DNA of 64,000 nt, taken from positions 4,464,001-4,528,000 of the forward strand of contig NZ_JAUSYZ010000001.1 in NCBI RefSeq assembly GCF_030817195.1, written 5' to 3'. This DNA is from Arthrobacter globiformis (GTDB lineage: Bacteria > Actinomycetota > Actinomycetes > Actinomycetales > Micrococcaceae). Below are positions 16,984-25,241 of the stretch, in pieces. Position 1 is the first letter of the stretch. Every line of letters starts with the position of its first letter. The notes beneath the pieces are model-generated. The model made no database searches. It was not told the origin of the DNA and saw nothing but the letters and a program-made list of their open reading frames with translations. The translations under genes were made by a program, and so were the position numbers.

Positions 16984-18282
16984 ATGACGAAACTTTCAGG
17001 AAAATACGTGACCCAAGAACTCTCCGGATCCGGAACCCCGACGCAGGCCCCATCGGGCCAGTCCGCCATCACCGCCGCTCTGCCGGCCCCCACATCACGG
17101 ATCCCGCGGGCCGGCCTGCTCATCCTGGCCATGGCCGGGTTCACCGCCGTCACCACCGAACTCCTGCCGTCGGGGCTGCTTCCGCAGATCAGCCGTGACC
17201 TGGGCGTGGAGGAATCGGCCGTCGGCTCACTGACAGCTGCCTACGCCGCCGTCATCGTCATCACGGCGCTTCCCCTGTCCAGGCTGCTCGGCGGGCGGAT
17301 GCCCCGCAAGACCCTGCTGATCGTGACCGTGCTGGCCTTCGCGCTGAGCAACGTGCTGCTGGCCTTCAGCCCCAACCTGGCCCTCGCCATCGGCGCCAGG
17401 CTCCTCGGCGGCGTGGCCCACGGCCTGCTCTGGTCCAGCATGGCCCCGTACGTTGCGAGGATCGTGCCGGCGCATTCTGTGGGCAAGGCGATGGCCATAG
17501 TATTCAGCGGCAACAGCATCGCCCTGGCCGTGGGCGCCCCGCTCGGCACGATGATGGGGTCCGTGCTCTCCTGGCGCACGTCCTTCCTTGTCCTGGCCGG
17601 GATCGCTGCACTCCTCGCTCTGCTCGCCGTCCGGTTGCTGCCTCCGGCTTCCGACGCCGACCGTGACTCAGCACCGTCACTGCGCGCGGCCATGGCACTG
17701 CCCGGGGTCATCGCCGTCGCCACCGCCTGGCCGCTGCTGCTCCTGGGGCACTTCGCCCTGTTCACCTACATCGCCCCGTTCCTCCTGACCGCGGGCCTGC
17801 CCGACAACGCCACCGGCATCTCGCTGTCCGTCATCGGCGTCGCCAGCCTGGTGGGCATCTGGATCGCCGGCCTCACGGCGGACGCCCGGCCCCGGGGCTC
17901 CGTCCTGGCCGGCGTGGCACTGCTCCTGACAAGCTTTGCCCTCCTGCCTGCACTCAGCGGCACGTGGATTGGCAGCCTCGCACTCCTGACCCTCTGGGGC
18001 ATCACCTTCGGAGCCGCCGGCATCTACAACCAGGCGGCGATCCTCCGGGCGGGCGGGGAGCACAAGGACGCCGCCAACGGACTGGCCGTGGTGACGATCC
18101 AGCTGGGCATCGCCGTCGGGGCCGCGTACGGTGCGCTGGCCCTCAACACCGTCGGCGCGCTTTTCGTGCCGCTCGCGGCGGCGGTTCCCCTGGCTGTGGC
18201 GCTGGTGATCATCTTCGCCAGCCGTCACCGCGGGTACCCGGCCGGTCCCCGCGACGTCCGCCCCTCCCGTTCACCCAAGTAG
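16984..18282 (+). CDS. MFS transporter (DHA1 drug-efflux type)
   Basis: A 432-residue protein with twelve membrane helices. MFS landmarks are the loop LLGGRMPRKTLL after helix two and GVAHGLLWSSMAPYVARI in helix four. The opening TTELLPSGLLPQISRDLGV is typical of the DHA1/AraJ-type exporters. It should expel a small toxic compound or sugar using the proton gradient. The first 40 residues are a polar extension, so a later start is possible. Together with the ADH and regulator it could be a detoxification unit. Confidence 0.9.
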   Translation: MTKLSGKYVTQELSGSGTPTQAPSGQSAITAALPAPTSRIPRAGLLILAMAGFTAVTTELLPSGLLPQISRDLGVEESAVGSLTAAYAAVIVITALPLSRLLGGRMPRKTLLIVTVLAFALSNVLLAFSPNLALAIGARLLGGVAHGLLWSSMAPYVARIVPAHSVGKAMAIVFSGNSIALAVGAPLGTMMGSVLSWRTSFLVLAGIAALLALLAVRLLPPASDADRDSAPSLRAAMALPGVIAVATAWPLLLLGHFALFTYIAPFLLTAGLPDNATGISLSVIGVASLVGIWIAGLTADARPRGSVLAGVALLLTSFALLPALSGTWIGSLALLTLWGITFGAAGIYNQAAILRAGGEHKDAANGLAVVTIQLGIAVGAAYGALALNTVGALFVPLAAAVPLAVALVIIFASRHRGYPAGPRDVRPSRSPK

Positions 18283-18285
18283 CTC

Positions 18286-18327
18286 GCAGTTGTTGTCGTT
18301 TTGACGGCTGAAAACGACAACAACTGC
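18286..18327. terminator. Perfect 17-bp hairpin terminator
   Basis: GCAGTTGTTGTCGTTTT (18286-18302), an eight-base loop, then the exact inverse (18311-18327). It starts four bases after the MFS stop. The arm is AT-richer than its surroundings and gives a T-run in both directions, so it can end transcripts from either strand. Confidence 0.85.
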
Positions 18328-18720
18328 CAGCCAGTTGGGCCTCCGTGTTTGGGGTCCGGTCCCGGGCCTCCGGGCTGGGGCTAACTCTTGCGCGAAACTT
18401 GGCCTCAGAAACCTCCAACAGGCTTCGCGTCCTGCACTACTAAAGCGACTCTGAGGACCAGAACGGACGTGACAGCTTCGACCGCTTTGCCCTCTCCCGC
18501 CAAGACGTCCAGGTCACCCATGCCTATGATCCCGGGTGGAGCCGCGCGCAGAAATTTATCTAAAATCAGCGCCAACTCCCACTTCTTTTTGGGTCGAGTG
18601 AGGACGATAATTAAGGCGACCACCGGGGCTGGGCCGGCGGCGGTGCCGCCTGTCTGAGACCAGGGCGGCCCCCCCAGCCGCCGCCGTCCCTTAAATTTCA
18701 GCCACCGTCGTCTCGTCTTT
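18328..18720. other. Intergenic DNA, no gene recognised
   Basis: About 390 bases. A long minus-strand frame crosses it but shows repeat-derived Arg/Gly-rich sequence and no ribosome site. Nothing functional was recognised. Confidence 0.45.
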
Positions 18721-18865
18721 CGCGCTCCCCCATTCGCACACCCGTTCCGCCCGCACCTCTTCCGCGCGCCTCCCCCATCCGCACACCCGTTCCGCCCGCA
18801 CCTCTTCCGCGCGCCTCCCCCATCCGCACACCCGTTCCGCCCGCACCTCTTCCGCGCGCCTCCCC
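18721..18865. repeat. 45-bp tandem repeat, three copies plus partial
   Basis: The block GCACACCCGTTCCGCCCGCA recurs at 18736, 18781 and 18826, an exact 45-base period. Copies run 18721-18762 (slightly shorter), 18763-18807 and 18808-18852, with a partial fourth unit to 18865. The period is a multiple of three, so a false frame stays open on the minus strand. It lies in a convergent intergenic region and is probably a non-coding minisatellite. Confidence 0.85.
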
Positions 18866-18868
18866 ATG

Positions 18869-18922
18869 TAGGTAGCAGCACAGGGCGTTCCCGGGGCTGA
18901 GAACGCCCCGTGCTGCTACCTA
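18869..18922. terminator. Hairpin repeat, convergent bidirectional terminator (copy B)
   Basis: TAGGTAGCAGCACAGGGCG... (18869-18890) pairs with 18901-18922 over 22 bases with one mismatch; the loop is ten bases. It lies between the convergent MFS and trxB genes. The arm shares TAGCAGC(A/T)CAGGGCGTTC with the hairpin at 13743-13795. Confidence 0.75.
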
Positions 18923-18957
18923 GTTGGATTCGCCGGACGGAACTCGATGACGACGGC

Positions 18958-20022
18958 TCAGGCGTGGGTGGGCTCCTCGACCAGTGCCGTGGCGATGCTG
19001 TCCGCATCCTCCAACGCGGCCAGGTACCGCTCGGCGTCGAGGGCCGCCGCGCACCCGGTGCCGGCGGCGGTGATCGCCTGGCGGTAGCGGTGGTCCACGG
19101 CGTCGCCACACGCGAACACGCCACTCAGGTTGGTGCAGGTGGTGGGCGAATCGACCTTGATGTAGCCCTCGGCGTCGAGCTCCACCTGCCCGGCCACCAG
19201 TTCGGTGCGCGGCACGTGCCCGATCGCCACGAAGAGCCCGGTGGCGGACTGCTTCCGGGTTTCGCCGCTGCGCGTGTCGGTCAGGGTGACGCCGCTGACC
19301 TTGCCGTTGCCGTGGATCGCCGTCACGGCCGAATTCCACGCGAACGTGATCTTCGGGTTGTCCTTGGCCCGCTGCGCCATAATCCGGGAGGCGCGCAGCT
19401 CGCCCTTGCGGACGACGACGGTCACGGACTTCCCGAACCGGGTCAGGAAGGTGGCCTCCTCCATCGCGGAATCCCCGCCGCCGACCACGATGATGTCCTG
19501 GTCACGGAAGAAGAACCCGTCGCAGGTAGCGCACCAGGAGACGCCATGGCCGCTGAATTTCTTCTCCTCGGACAGCCCCAGTTCCTTGTACGCCGAGCCG
19601 GTGGCCAGGATGACCGCCGGAGCCTCATAGGTGTCACCGCCGCCGGTGACCACACGCTTAAGATGGCCCTTGAGCTGAACCTGGGTGGCGTCGTCGAACA
19701 CCACCTGCGCACCAAATTTCTCCGCCTGCTGCTGCAGGCCGTCCATCAGCTCCGGACCCTGGATACCCTCCGGGAATCCGGGGAAGTTCTCCACTTCCGT
19801 GGTGTTCATCAGCGCGCCGCCCGCGGTGACCGAGCCTGCCAGGACCAGGGGCTTCAGGCCGGCCCTGGCAGCGTAGATCGCGGCGGTGTAGCCGGCGGGC
19901 CCGGAACCGATAATGATCAACTGCTCGCTGGTGACCTTTGCGGCGCCGGCCTTGTCGGTGCTGGCCTCCTCAGCGCCGGCCTTGTCGGTGCTGGCATCCT
20001 CGGACTTGGCGTTCTTGCTCAC
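18958..20022 (-). CDS. trxB: Thioredoxin-disulfide reductase
   Basis: A 354-residue FAD/NADPH flavoenzyme. It shows the FAD motif IIGSGPAGYTAAIYAARA, the redox pair WCATCDG, the NADPH motif VVGGGDSAMEEA and the C-terminal FAD motif GVFACGDAVD. It passes electrons from NADPH to thioredoxin. The first 30 residues are a polar extension with a near-repeat (EDASTDKAGA, EEASTDKAGA). GTG 20022 is preferred because AAGGAG lies six bases upstream; ATG 20052 has no ribosome site. It follows arsC by 38 bases on the same strand, as in arsenic operons where a TrxB (ArsT) supports arsenate reduction. Confidence 0.95.
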   Translation of the reverse strand: MSKNAKSEDASTDKAGAEEASTDKAGAAKVTSEQLIIIGSGPAGYTAAIYAARAGLKPLVLAGSVTAGGALMNTTEVENFPGFPEGIQGPELMDGLQQQAEKFGAQVVFDDATQVQLKGHLKRVVTGGGDTYEAPAVILATGSAYKELGLSEEKKFSGHGVSWCATCDGFFFRDQDIIVVGGGDSAMEEATFLTRFGKSVTVVVRKGELRASRIMAQRAKDNPKITFAWNSAVTAIHGNGKVSGVTLTDTRSGETRKQSATGLFVAIGHVPRTELVAGQVELDAEGYIKVDSPTTCTNLSGVFACGDAVDHRYRQAITAAGTGCAAALDAERYLAALEDADSIATALVEEPTHA

Positions 20023-20060
20023 TGCTGGCTCCTTCTCTTCAGGCTCATTCACGGAAACTG

Positions 20061-20495
20061 TTACTGGGCGTCTGCATGCCGGGCGGGCAGCAACTCGGTG
20101 ACCAGGGCCTCGACGCGCGTCCGGATCTCGTCGCGGACCGGGCGGACCGACTCAATTCCCCTGCCTCGGGGGTCAGCCAGCTCCCAGTCTTCGTAGCGCT
20201 TGCCGGGGAACACCGGACACTCGTCGCCGCAACCCATGGTGATCACGACGTCGGCCTCCTGGAGTGCGCCGGTGGTGAGGGCTTTGGGGACTTCGCCGGA
20301 AATATCGACGCCGACGTCGGCCATGGCCTCGACCACGGACGGGCTCACCTCGTGCGATGGCTGGATACCGGCAGAACGCACCTCGATCGCTCCCCGGGAC
20401 AGGCTGGTGAGGAACCCGGCGGCCATCTGTGAGCGGCCGGCATTGTGCTCGCAGACGAACAGGACGTAGGGCTTCTTGGCTGGGTCGGCGGTCAT
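20061..20495 (-). CDS. arsC: Arsenate reductase (arsenate-mycothiol transferase type)
   Basis: A 144-residue low-molecular-weight phosphatase-fold protein. The catalytic loop CEHNAGRS has Cys15 and Arg21 (C-x5-R). The segment ITMGCGDECPVFPGKRYEDW then ELADP matches the mycothiol-linked actinobacterial ArsC group more than the three-Cys thioredoxin type. It converts arsenate to arsenite, which must then be exported. AGGAG precedes ATG 20495. The frame is open upstream, because the end of an ACR3-like exporter lies directly in front of it in the same frame. Confidence 0.92.
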   Translation of the reverse strand: MTADPAKKPYVLFVCEHNAGRSQMAAGFLTSLSRGAIEVRSAGIQPSHEVSPSVVEAMADVGVDISGEVPKALTTGALQEADVVITMGCGDECPVFPGKRYEDWELADPRGRGIESVRPVRDEIRTRVEALVTELLPARHADAQ

Positions 20496-20627
20496 GGCGG
20501 TCTCCTGGGGGTTGGCGGTCGGAGCGTGGAATCGCCGGAGGAGGCGGTTCACCCACAGACGTGCGTACTCAAGTGCAACAAGAGCGGGCAGTTCAATCAA
20601 GAGGCCGATGGACCCGGGGCCGCCCAT
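20496..20627 (-). pseudogene. C-terminal remnant of ACR3 arsenite exporter
   Basis: The 44 codons before arsC, in the same frame, read SIGLLIELPALVALEYARLW then VNRLLRRF. This resembles the last helix and basic tail of ACR3 family arsenite permeases (typically VxGPLxExPVLxxLVxVxLW followed by basic residues). The rest of the exporter is missing; a 72-bp repeat begins nine bases further upstream. There is no stop before the ArsC ATG, so the ancestor was either a close operon or an ACR3-ArsC fusion like those known in some actinobacteria. Assignment is by eye. Confidence 0.55.
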
Positions 20628-20635
20628 GCGTTCCC

Positions 20636-20707
20636 CCGGGCGTGGAGTTTTTGTACAGCTGTCACGACTTCGGGGGTGTTTAACTCGCGATATCTGTACA
20701 AAAACTC
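20636..20707. repeat. 72-bp palindromic repeat, copy 1
   Basis: Outer arms GAGTTTTTGTACAG and CTGTACAAAAACTC are perfect 14-base inverse repeats around a conserved centre (TGTCACGACTTCGGGGGTGT). It is 69/72 identical to the copy at 21497-21568, in the same orientation. It lies between the truncated ACR3 remnant and the SGNH gene. The structure suggests a small mobile palindrome or structured RNA element. Confidence 0.9.
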
Positions 20708-20820
20708 AGGCACCTGGGGCCGGAACTGGACCGCCGCCATCGGGCTTTCCGCGCCCGTGCCAGCGAACCCCTGGCCTTCCCAACTCTCGTCAGGACGCGC
20801 CTTTCGTGGGACGATGCGGC

Positions 20821-21468
20821 ATGAACAGCAGTACCGGCGGCCACATCGTCCTGCTCGGGGACTCGATTTTCGACAACAAAGCGTACGTTGACGGCGGGCC
20901 CGACGTCGTAGAGCAGTTACGTGATGCACTGCCGCCCGGCTGGAAGGCAACGCTGCTGGCGCTTGACGGCGACGTGATTGCCGGGGTGCACCGCCAGCTG
21001 CTCGCGCTTCCCGACGGCGCCACCCACCTGGTAGTCAGCGCCGGCGGCAACGATGCGCTCGGCTTCGCCCACCTGCTCGAGGCCCCCGCACAATCTGTGG
21101 CTGAGGCCCTGGACCTCTTCGCCGATGCCCAGGAGCGGTTCACCGCCGACTATGAGCTGATGGCTGAAGCGCTTTCAGCGACCGGCCTGCCCGCCGCGGT
21201 ATGCACCATCTACGACACGCCGTCCGCCGGGCCTTTCTACCGGATGATCAGGACCGCCCTCACGGTCTTCAATGACTGCGTCACCAGGTCCGCGTTTACC
21301 CGGGGCCTGAACCTGCTCGACCTCCGGATAGTCTGCAACCACGACGGCGACTACGCGAACGCGATTGAACCATCCGTGCAGGGCGGGGCGAAAATCGCCG
21401 GGGCCATCGCCGCCCTGCTGGATCCTCACCGCCTGGTGCCGCGGTCAACGGTCATCGGCGGCAGCTGA
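20821..21468 (+). CDS. SGNH/GDSL hydrolase, short form
   Basis: A 215-residue protein. Block I is LLGDSIFDN (Ser), the Gly/Asn block is VSAGGNDALG, and the C-terminal block reads DYANAIEPSVQGG. In the usual SGNH triad the last block has Asp-x-x-His; here the position of His is Glu (IEPS), a variation seen in a subfamily, so activity may differ. ATG 20821 is used; the frame upstream crosses the 72-bp repeat. The gene is bracketed by two copies of that repeat and has no clear operon partners. Confidence 0.85.
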   Translation: MNSSTGGHIVLLGDSIFDNKAYVDGGPDVVEQLRDALPPGWKATLLALDGDVIAGVHRQLLALPDGATHLVVSAGGNDALGFAHLLEAPAQSVAEALDLFADAQERFTADYELMAEALSATGLPAAVCTIYDTPSAGPFYRMIRTALTVFNDCVTRSAFTRGLNLLDLRIVCNHDGDYANAIEPSVQGGAKIAGAIAALLDPHRLVPRSTVIGGS

Positions 21469-21496
21469 CCGCGCCGCCCGGCGGCGCACTCACCTC

Positions 21497-21568
21497 CCGG
21501 GCGTGGAGTTTTTGTACAGCTGTCACGACTTCGGGGGTGTTTACCTCGCGATATCCGGACAAAAACTC
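21497..21568. repeat. 72-bp palindromic repeat, copy 2
   Basis: Three substitutions from copy 1, two of them in the right arm (CCGGACAAAAACTC), which weakens the outer stem. It lies between the SGNH stop and the end of the LacI gene. Confidence 0.9.
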
Positions 21569-21583
21569 GCAACCAAGGCGGAG

Positions 21584-22591
21584 CTAGCGGAGCGGAGCTG
21601 TGGAACGCCGGACCACCAGTTGAGGCGTGATGCACCTGTCGGCGATGGGGGCGCCGGGGTCGTTGAGCCGCTCCAGCGCGACGCTTCCGGCAATTTTCCC
21701 GAGCTCCACAGCATGGAGGTCGACGGAGGTCAGGTCGATGCCGTGGAGCCGGGCGGTCGGCGAATCGTCATAGCCCACGAGCGACAGGTCCCCAGGAATC
21801 GTCAGGCCCATGGCGTAGGCGGCTTCGCGGACACCCAGCGCGAACTGGTCGTTATGCGTGAAGACAGCCGTCGGCCGGCCCGGTCCGGCCAGCAGCTCCG
21901 CCGCCGCACGCTCCCCGGCCTCATGCGTGAAATCGTCGGCCGCCACGGTCTGCGGGGTCAGACCGGCGGACCGCATGATCTGCTCATAGGCTTCCCGGCG
22001 CACGGTGTGACCGTCAAACTGCGGCCCCGCCAGGTGGGCGATCCGCGTATGTCCAAGTCCGAGGAGATGCTCGACGGCGGCCCGGGCACCGGCTTGGTCG
22101 TCCGGGTACACGCTGTCCACGCCCTCCACCCGGCGCGTGACGCTCACCACCGGGACCATCTGCGCCAGTTCCCGCACCCGTTCGTCGGGGTCCAGGAACG
22201 TCGCGGCGATAATGATCCCCACGCGTGCCTCGATGAGCGAGTCAAGGGCCCCCTGGTCCTCGCCGCCGATCGAGCGGGAGACGCTGAGGATGAGACGGTT
22301 GCGCGCCTGCGGAAGCGCCAGCCGCACGCCGTTGAGGACGTCCGAAAAGACCTCGTTCCGGAGGTCCAGGAGGTAAAGCCCGACGGCGGTGCGCTGCTTG
22401 CTTGCCAGGGCGGCAGCTGCCGCATTGTGCCGGTATCCCAGACGCTTGGCGGCGTCGAAGATGGCCTGCTTGGTCTCGTCGCTGACGCCCGAGGCACCCC
22501 GGAAGGCGAAGGACACCAGCGTCCGGGAAACGCCGACTTCGCGCGCAACATCAGCCTGGGTGGCCGGCCGCTGCTGCCGCTGAATCGTCAT
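21584..22591 (-). CDS. LacI family transcriptional regulator
   Basis: A 335-residue regulator. The N-terminal HTH has ATQADVAREVGVSRTLVSFA and the hinge AAKRLGYRHNAAAAALA. The periplasmic-binding-protein-like sugar domain follows, with VFTHNDQFALGVREAAYAMG and LSLVGYDDSP. It should bind a sugar or inositol and repress the divergent sugar-porter gene (138 bases away). ATG 22591 starts the HTH; the longer frame to 22696 runs through the likely operator. Confidence 0.92.
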   Translation of the reverse strand: MTIQRQQRPATQADVAREVGVSRTLVSFAFRGASGVSDETKQAIFDAAKRLGYRHNAAAAALASKQRTAVGLYLLDLRNEVFSDVLNGVRLALPQARNRLILSVSRSIGGEDQGALDSLIEARVGIIIAATFLDPDERVRELAQMVPVVSVTRRVEGVDSVYPDDQAGARAAVEHLLGLGHTRIAHLAGPQFDGHTVRREAYEQIMRSAGLTPQTVAADDFTHEAGERAAAELLAGPGRPTAVFTHNDQFALGVREAAYAMGLTIPGDLSLVGYDDSPTARLHGIDLTSVDLHAVELGKIAGSVALERLNDPGAPIADRCITPQLVVRRSTAPLR

Positions 22592-22635
22592 ACCGCCATC
22601 CTCCCACGAGGGGAAACAGCGGAAAATCAGGTCAT

Positions 22636-22654
22636 TTGTAAGTTTGACCTTACA
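22636..22654. promoter_or_regulatory. Dyad in divergent lacI-porter promoter
   Basis: TGTAAG and CTTACA flank a six-base-plus centre (22637-22654), a dyad in the region between the LacI gene and the sugar porter. It includes TTGACC, a possible -35 box for the porter. A LacI-site role is inferred from position. Confidence 0.45.
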
Positions 22655-22728
22655 TTTACGACTTTCGCGCGTTAGTCTGTATGTGACAGCGGGCACACGT
22701 CCCGCAAACTTAAGACAAAGGAGTCCTT

Positions 22729-24196
22729 ATGTCTGCAACCCAAGCCCAGCGCGACGCCGCCCATACGCCCTCATTGCCGCCGCTCACGAACGGACCGCAC
22801 CGCAAGCGCCTCGGCATGGTGGCCATGGTGGCAACCTTCGGCGGACTGCTGTTCGGCTACGACACGGGTGTCATCAACGGCGCACTCCGGCCGATGACCG
22901 CCGATCTTGGCCTCACCCCGATCACCGAGGGCATCGTGACCAGCTCCCTGCTGTTCGGCGCCGCGGCCGGCGCCGTGGGCGGCGGCCGGCTCTCCGACAC
23001 CTGGGGCCGCCGGAAGACCATCATCCTGCTCGCCGTCCTGTTCCTCGTCGGCGCCCTGTCCTGCGTGTTCGCGCCGAACTTCGAGGTCATGGTCGTCGGC
23101 CGTGTCATCCTCGGCCTCGCCGTCGGCGGCGCCTCTTCCGTGGTCCCCGTGTACCTCGCCGAGCTCGCCCCCTACGAGATCCGCGGCTCGCTTGCCGGCC
23201 GCAACGAGCTCATGATCGTCATCGGCCAGCTCGCAGCGTTCGTGGTCAACGCCATCATCGGCAACCTCTGGGGCGAATTCGGCGGCGTCTGGCGCATCAT
23301 GCTCGCTGTCGCCGCCGTACCGGCCGTCGCCCTGTTCCTCGGCATGCTCCGGATGCCGGAGTCCCCGCGCTGGCTCATCTCCCGGGGCCGCAACCAGGAC
23401 GCGCTGGCCGTGCTCAAGACCATCCGCTCATCCGACCGCGCCGAAGCGGAGATGGCCGACGTCAAGCACCTGGCGGATGAGGAAAAGGAAATGAACCTCT
23501 CCGGCTGGGGCGCACTGAAGAACAAGTGGATCCTGCGCATCCTGCTCGTCGCGCATCGGGCTGGGCGTGGCGCAGCAGCTGACCGGCATCAACTCGATCA
23601 TGTACTACGGCCAGTCCGTGCTGGTTGAGGCCGGCTTCAGCTCCAGCGGCGCCCTCATTGCCAACATCGCTCCCGGCGTCATCGCCGTCGTCGGCGGCGT
23701 CATCGCCCTGAGCATGATGCAGCGGGTCAACCGCCGCACCACCCTGCTCCTCGGCTTCACGCTGACCACCATCTGCCACTTCCTGATCGGCATCGCCTCC
23801 ATCGCGCTGCCCGTCGGCAACCCGGCGCGGCCCTTCGTGATCCTCTTCCTGGTGGTTGCCTTCGTCGGCTCCATGCAGACCTTCCTCAACATCGCCGTCT
23901 GGGTGATGCTCTCGGAGATCTTCCCCCTGCACATCCGCGGCTTCGCGATCGGCATTTCCATCTTCTGCCTCTGGATCGCCAACGCCTTCCTGGGCCTGTT
24001 CTTCCCGACGCTCGTGGCATCAGTCGGCATCACCGGAACGTTCTTTATGTTCGGCGTTGTGGGCATCCTGGCCCTCATCTTCATCTACACGCAGGTCCCG
24101 GAAACCCGCGGCCGCACCCTCGAAGCACTCGAGGAGGACGTCACCACCGGCGCCATCTATCTGGTCCACAAGACCCCTGCGACGGCAGCCCACTAG
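22729..24196 (+). pseudogene. Sugar porter (MFS) transporter with +1 frameshift
   Basis: Two adjoining frames together give a full sugar-porter protein of about 488 residues. The first (22729 to about 23550) has GGLLFGYDTGVINGAL, DTWGRRKTI, PVYLAELAPYEIRG and PESPRWLISRGR. The second (from about 23550 to 24196) has VAQQLTGINSIMYYGQSVL, the loop MQRVNRRTTLL and PETRGRTLEALEED. The break is at GTCGCGCATCGGG (23548-23560), where one extra base disrupts an expected V-G-I-G-L-G. All later motifs are intact, so the lesion is recent or a sequencing error. The gene probably took up a sugar or myo-inositol under LacI control. The start has AAAGGAG. Confidence 0.88.
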
Positions 24197-24234
24197 CGGA
24201 CCGACCTTCAGCCGCGCAAGCCCCTTGGCCACAC

Positions 24235-24280
24235 AAGCCCCGCCCGCTGGATTCACACGGATCCGGCGGGCGGGGCTTTT
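24235..24280 (+). terminator. Intrinsic terminator after sugar porter
   Basis: AAGCCCCGCCCGC (24235-24247) pairs with GCGGGCGGGGCTT (24266-24278) and is followed by TT, giving a GGGGCTTTT end. It can also serve the convergent VOC gene. Confidence 0.85.
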
Positions 24281-24293
24281 GCATTTTCGGCGT

Positions 24294-24686
24294 TTACTGG
24301 CCGGCGGGCTGGAACAGCTCGACGACGTTGCCGGCCGGATCCTCCAGCAGGATCTGCTGGCCGCCCGGCCCCTTAACAATGTCGTTCCGGAACGGAACCC
24401 CCGCGGCCCGCAGACGGTCCACCTCGGCGGCGATATCGCTCACGATGAGATGGATCCGGTTCCATCCGCCCGGTGCCGGGACCGCGCCGTCGGGCATTGG
24501 CCGGCCCGCCGAGCTCGTGGGCCCGCTCAGCAGCAGACGCAACTGACCGCGCACGACGTCGGCAAATGCCGGTGCCGCGTTCATTCTTTCGGTGAAGCCG
24601 AGGTGCTTCGTGTAGAAGCCGACGGCGGCTTCTACGTCGTCCACCATGTACCGGACGCTGACCAGATCCTCAGGGGTGTTGGGCAT
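24294..24686 (-). CDS. VOC family (glyoxalase-like) protein
   Basis: A 130-residue single-domain protein with two beta-alpha-beta-beta-beta units. The first begins SVRYMVDDVEAAVGFYTKHL and the second WNRIHLIVSDIAAEVDRLRA. DPAGNVVELFQPA supplies the usual C-terminal metal Glu. VOC proteins bind a divalent metal and act in glyoxalase, dioxygenase or resistance chemistry; the substrate is unknown. AGAGGAG precedes the ATG. It lies 32 bases from the next VOC gene and is probably cotranscribed. Confidence 0.88.
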   Translation of the reverse strand: MPNTPEDLVSVRYMVDDVEAAVGFYTKHLGFTERMNAAPAFADVVRGQLRLLLSGPTSSAGRPMPDGAVPAPGGWNRIHLIVSDIAAEVDRLRAAGVPFRNDIVKGPGGQQILLEDPAGNVVELFQPAGQ

Positions 24687-24718
24687 TTTCTGGCTCCTCT
24701 CTGGTTGGAGGCTACGGA

Positions 24719-25087
24719 TTACACGTGCTGATCCACGATGACCGGGTTGCCGTCGGGGTCCATCACGATAAAGCTGCCCGGCCCCGTACCGTCGCCAGCT
24801 TCCGCAACGAAGGGAATGCCCTGGTCCTTCAGCTGGCGTTGGAGATCGCGCACGTCGGTGAATGAGTCGAGCTGCTGCGCGTCCTGGTTCCAGCCAGGGT
24901 TGAAGGTCAGGGAGTTCTTCTCAAACATGCCCTGGAAGAGGCCGATCACCGTCTGCCCGTTCCGCAGGATCAGCCAGTTCTGGTCGATTTCGCCCCCGGA
25001 CCTAGTGAATCCCAGCTTCTCGTAGAACGCTGCCGAGGCCGCGATGTCCTTGACGGCGAGGCTGAGTGAGAAAGCGCCGAGTTGCAT
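24719..25087 (-). CDS. VOC family protein
   Basis: A 122-residue protein of the VOC fold, opening FSLSLAVKDIAASAAFYEKL and ending FIVMDPDGNPVIVDQHV. The pattern with NWLILRNGQTVIGLFQGMFE matches glyoxalase/lactoylglutathione-lyase-like proteins of unknown substrate. It is the upstream gene of a two-gene VOC pair. Confidence 0.87.
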   Translation of the reverse strand: MQLGAFSLSLAVKDIAASAAFYEKLGFTRSGGEIDQNWLILRNGQTVIGLFQGMFEKNSLTFNPGWNQDAQQLDSFTDVRDLQRQLKDQGIPFVAEAGDGTGPGSFIVMDPDGNPVIVDQHV

Positions 25088-25241
25088 GTGCTGCTCCAGT
25101 CTCCGGAACCCTCCGGGCTGTGAATGTTTCCGATACTACTCGCGGGCCGTCCGATCCGTCCCAGACAGGACTCTTCCAGAACCCTCTGACAAAAACCCGC
25201 CCGCGGCACACATTCACCGGCGCCACCCTCGGGACGGACGG

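Noticed and set aside
18405..19124. 239-codon minus-strand frame
   Set aside because: It runs through the 45-bp tandem repeat and the convergent terminator, then is antisense to trxB. Composition is Arg/Gly-rich with no ribosome site.
20496..20627. N-terminal extension of ArsC
   Set aside because: ArsC homologues begin near residue 1 of the shorter form, AGGAG lies directly before ATG 20495, and the extra residues look like a membrane helix.
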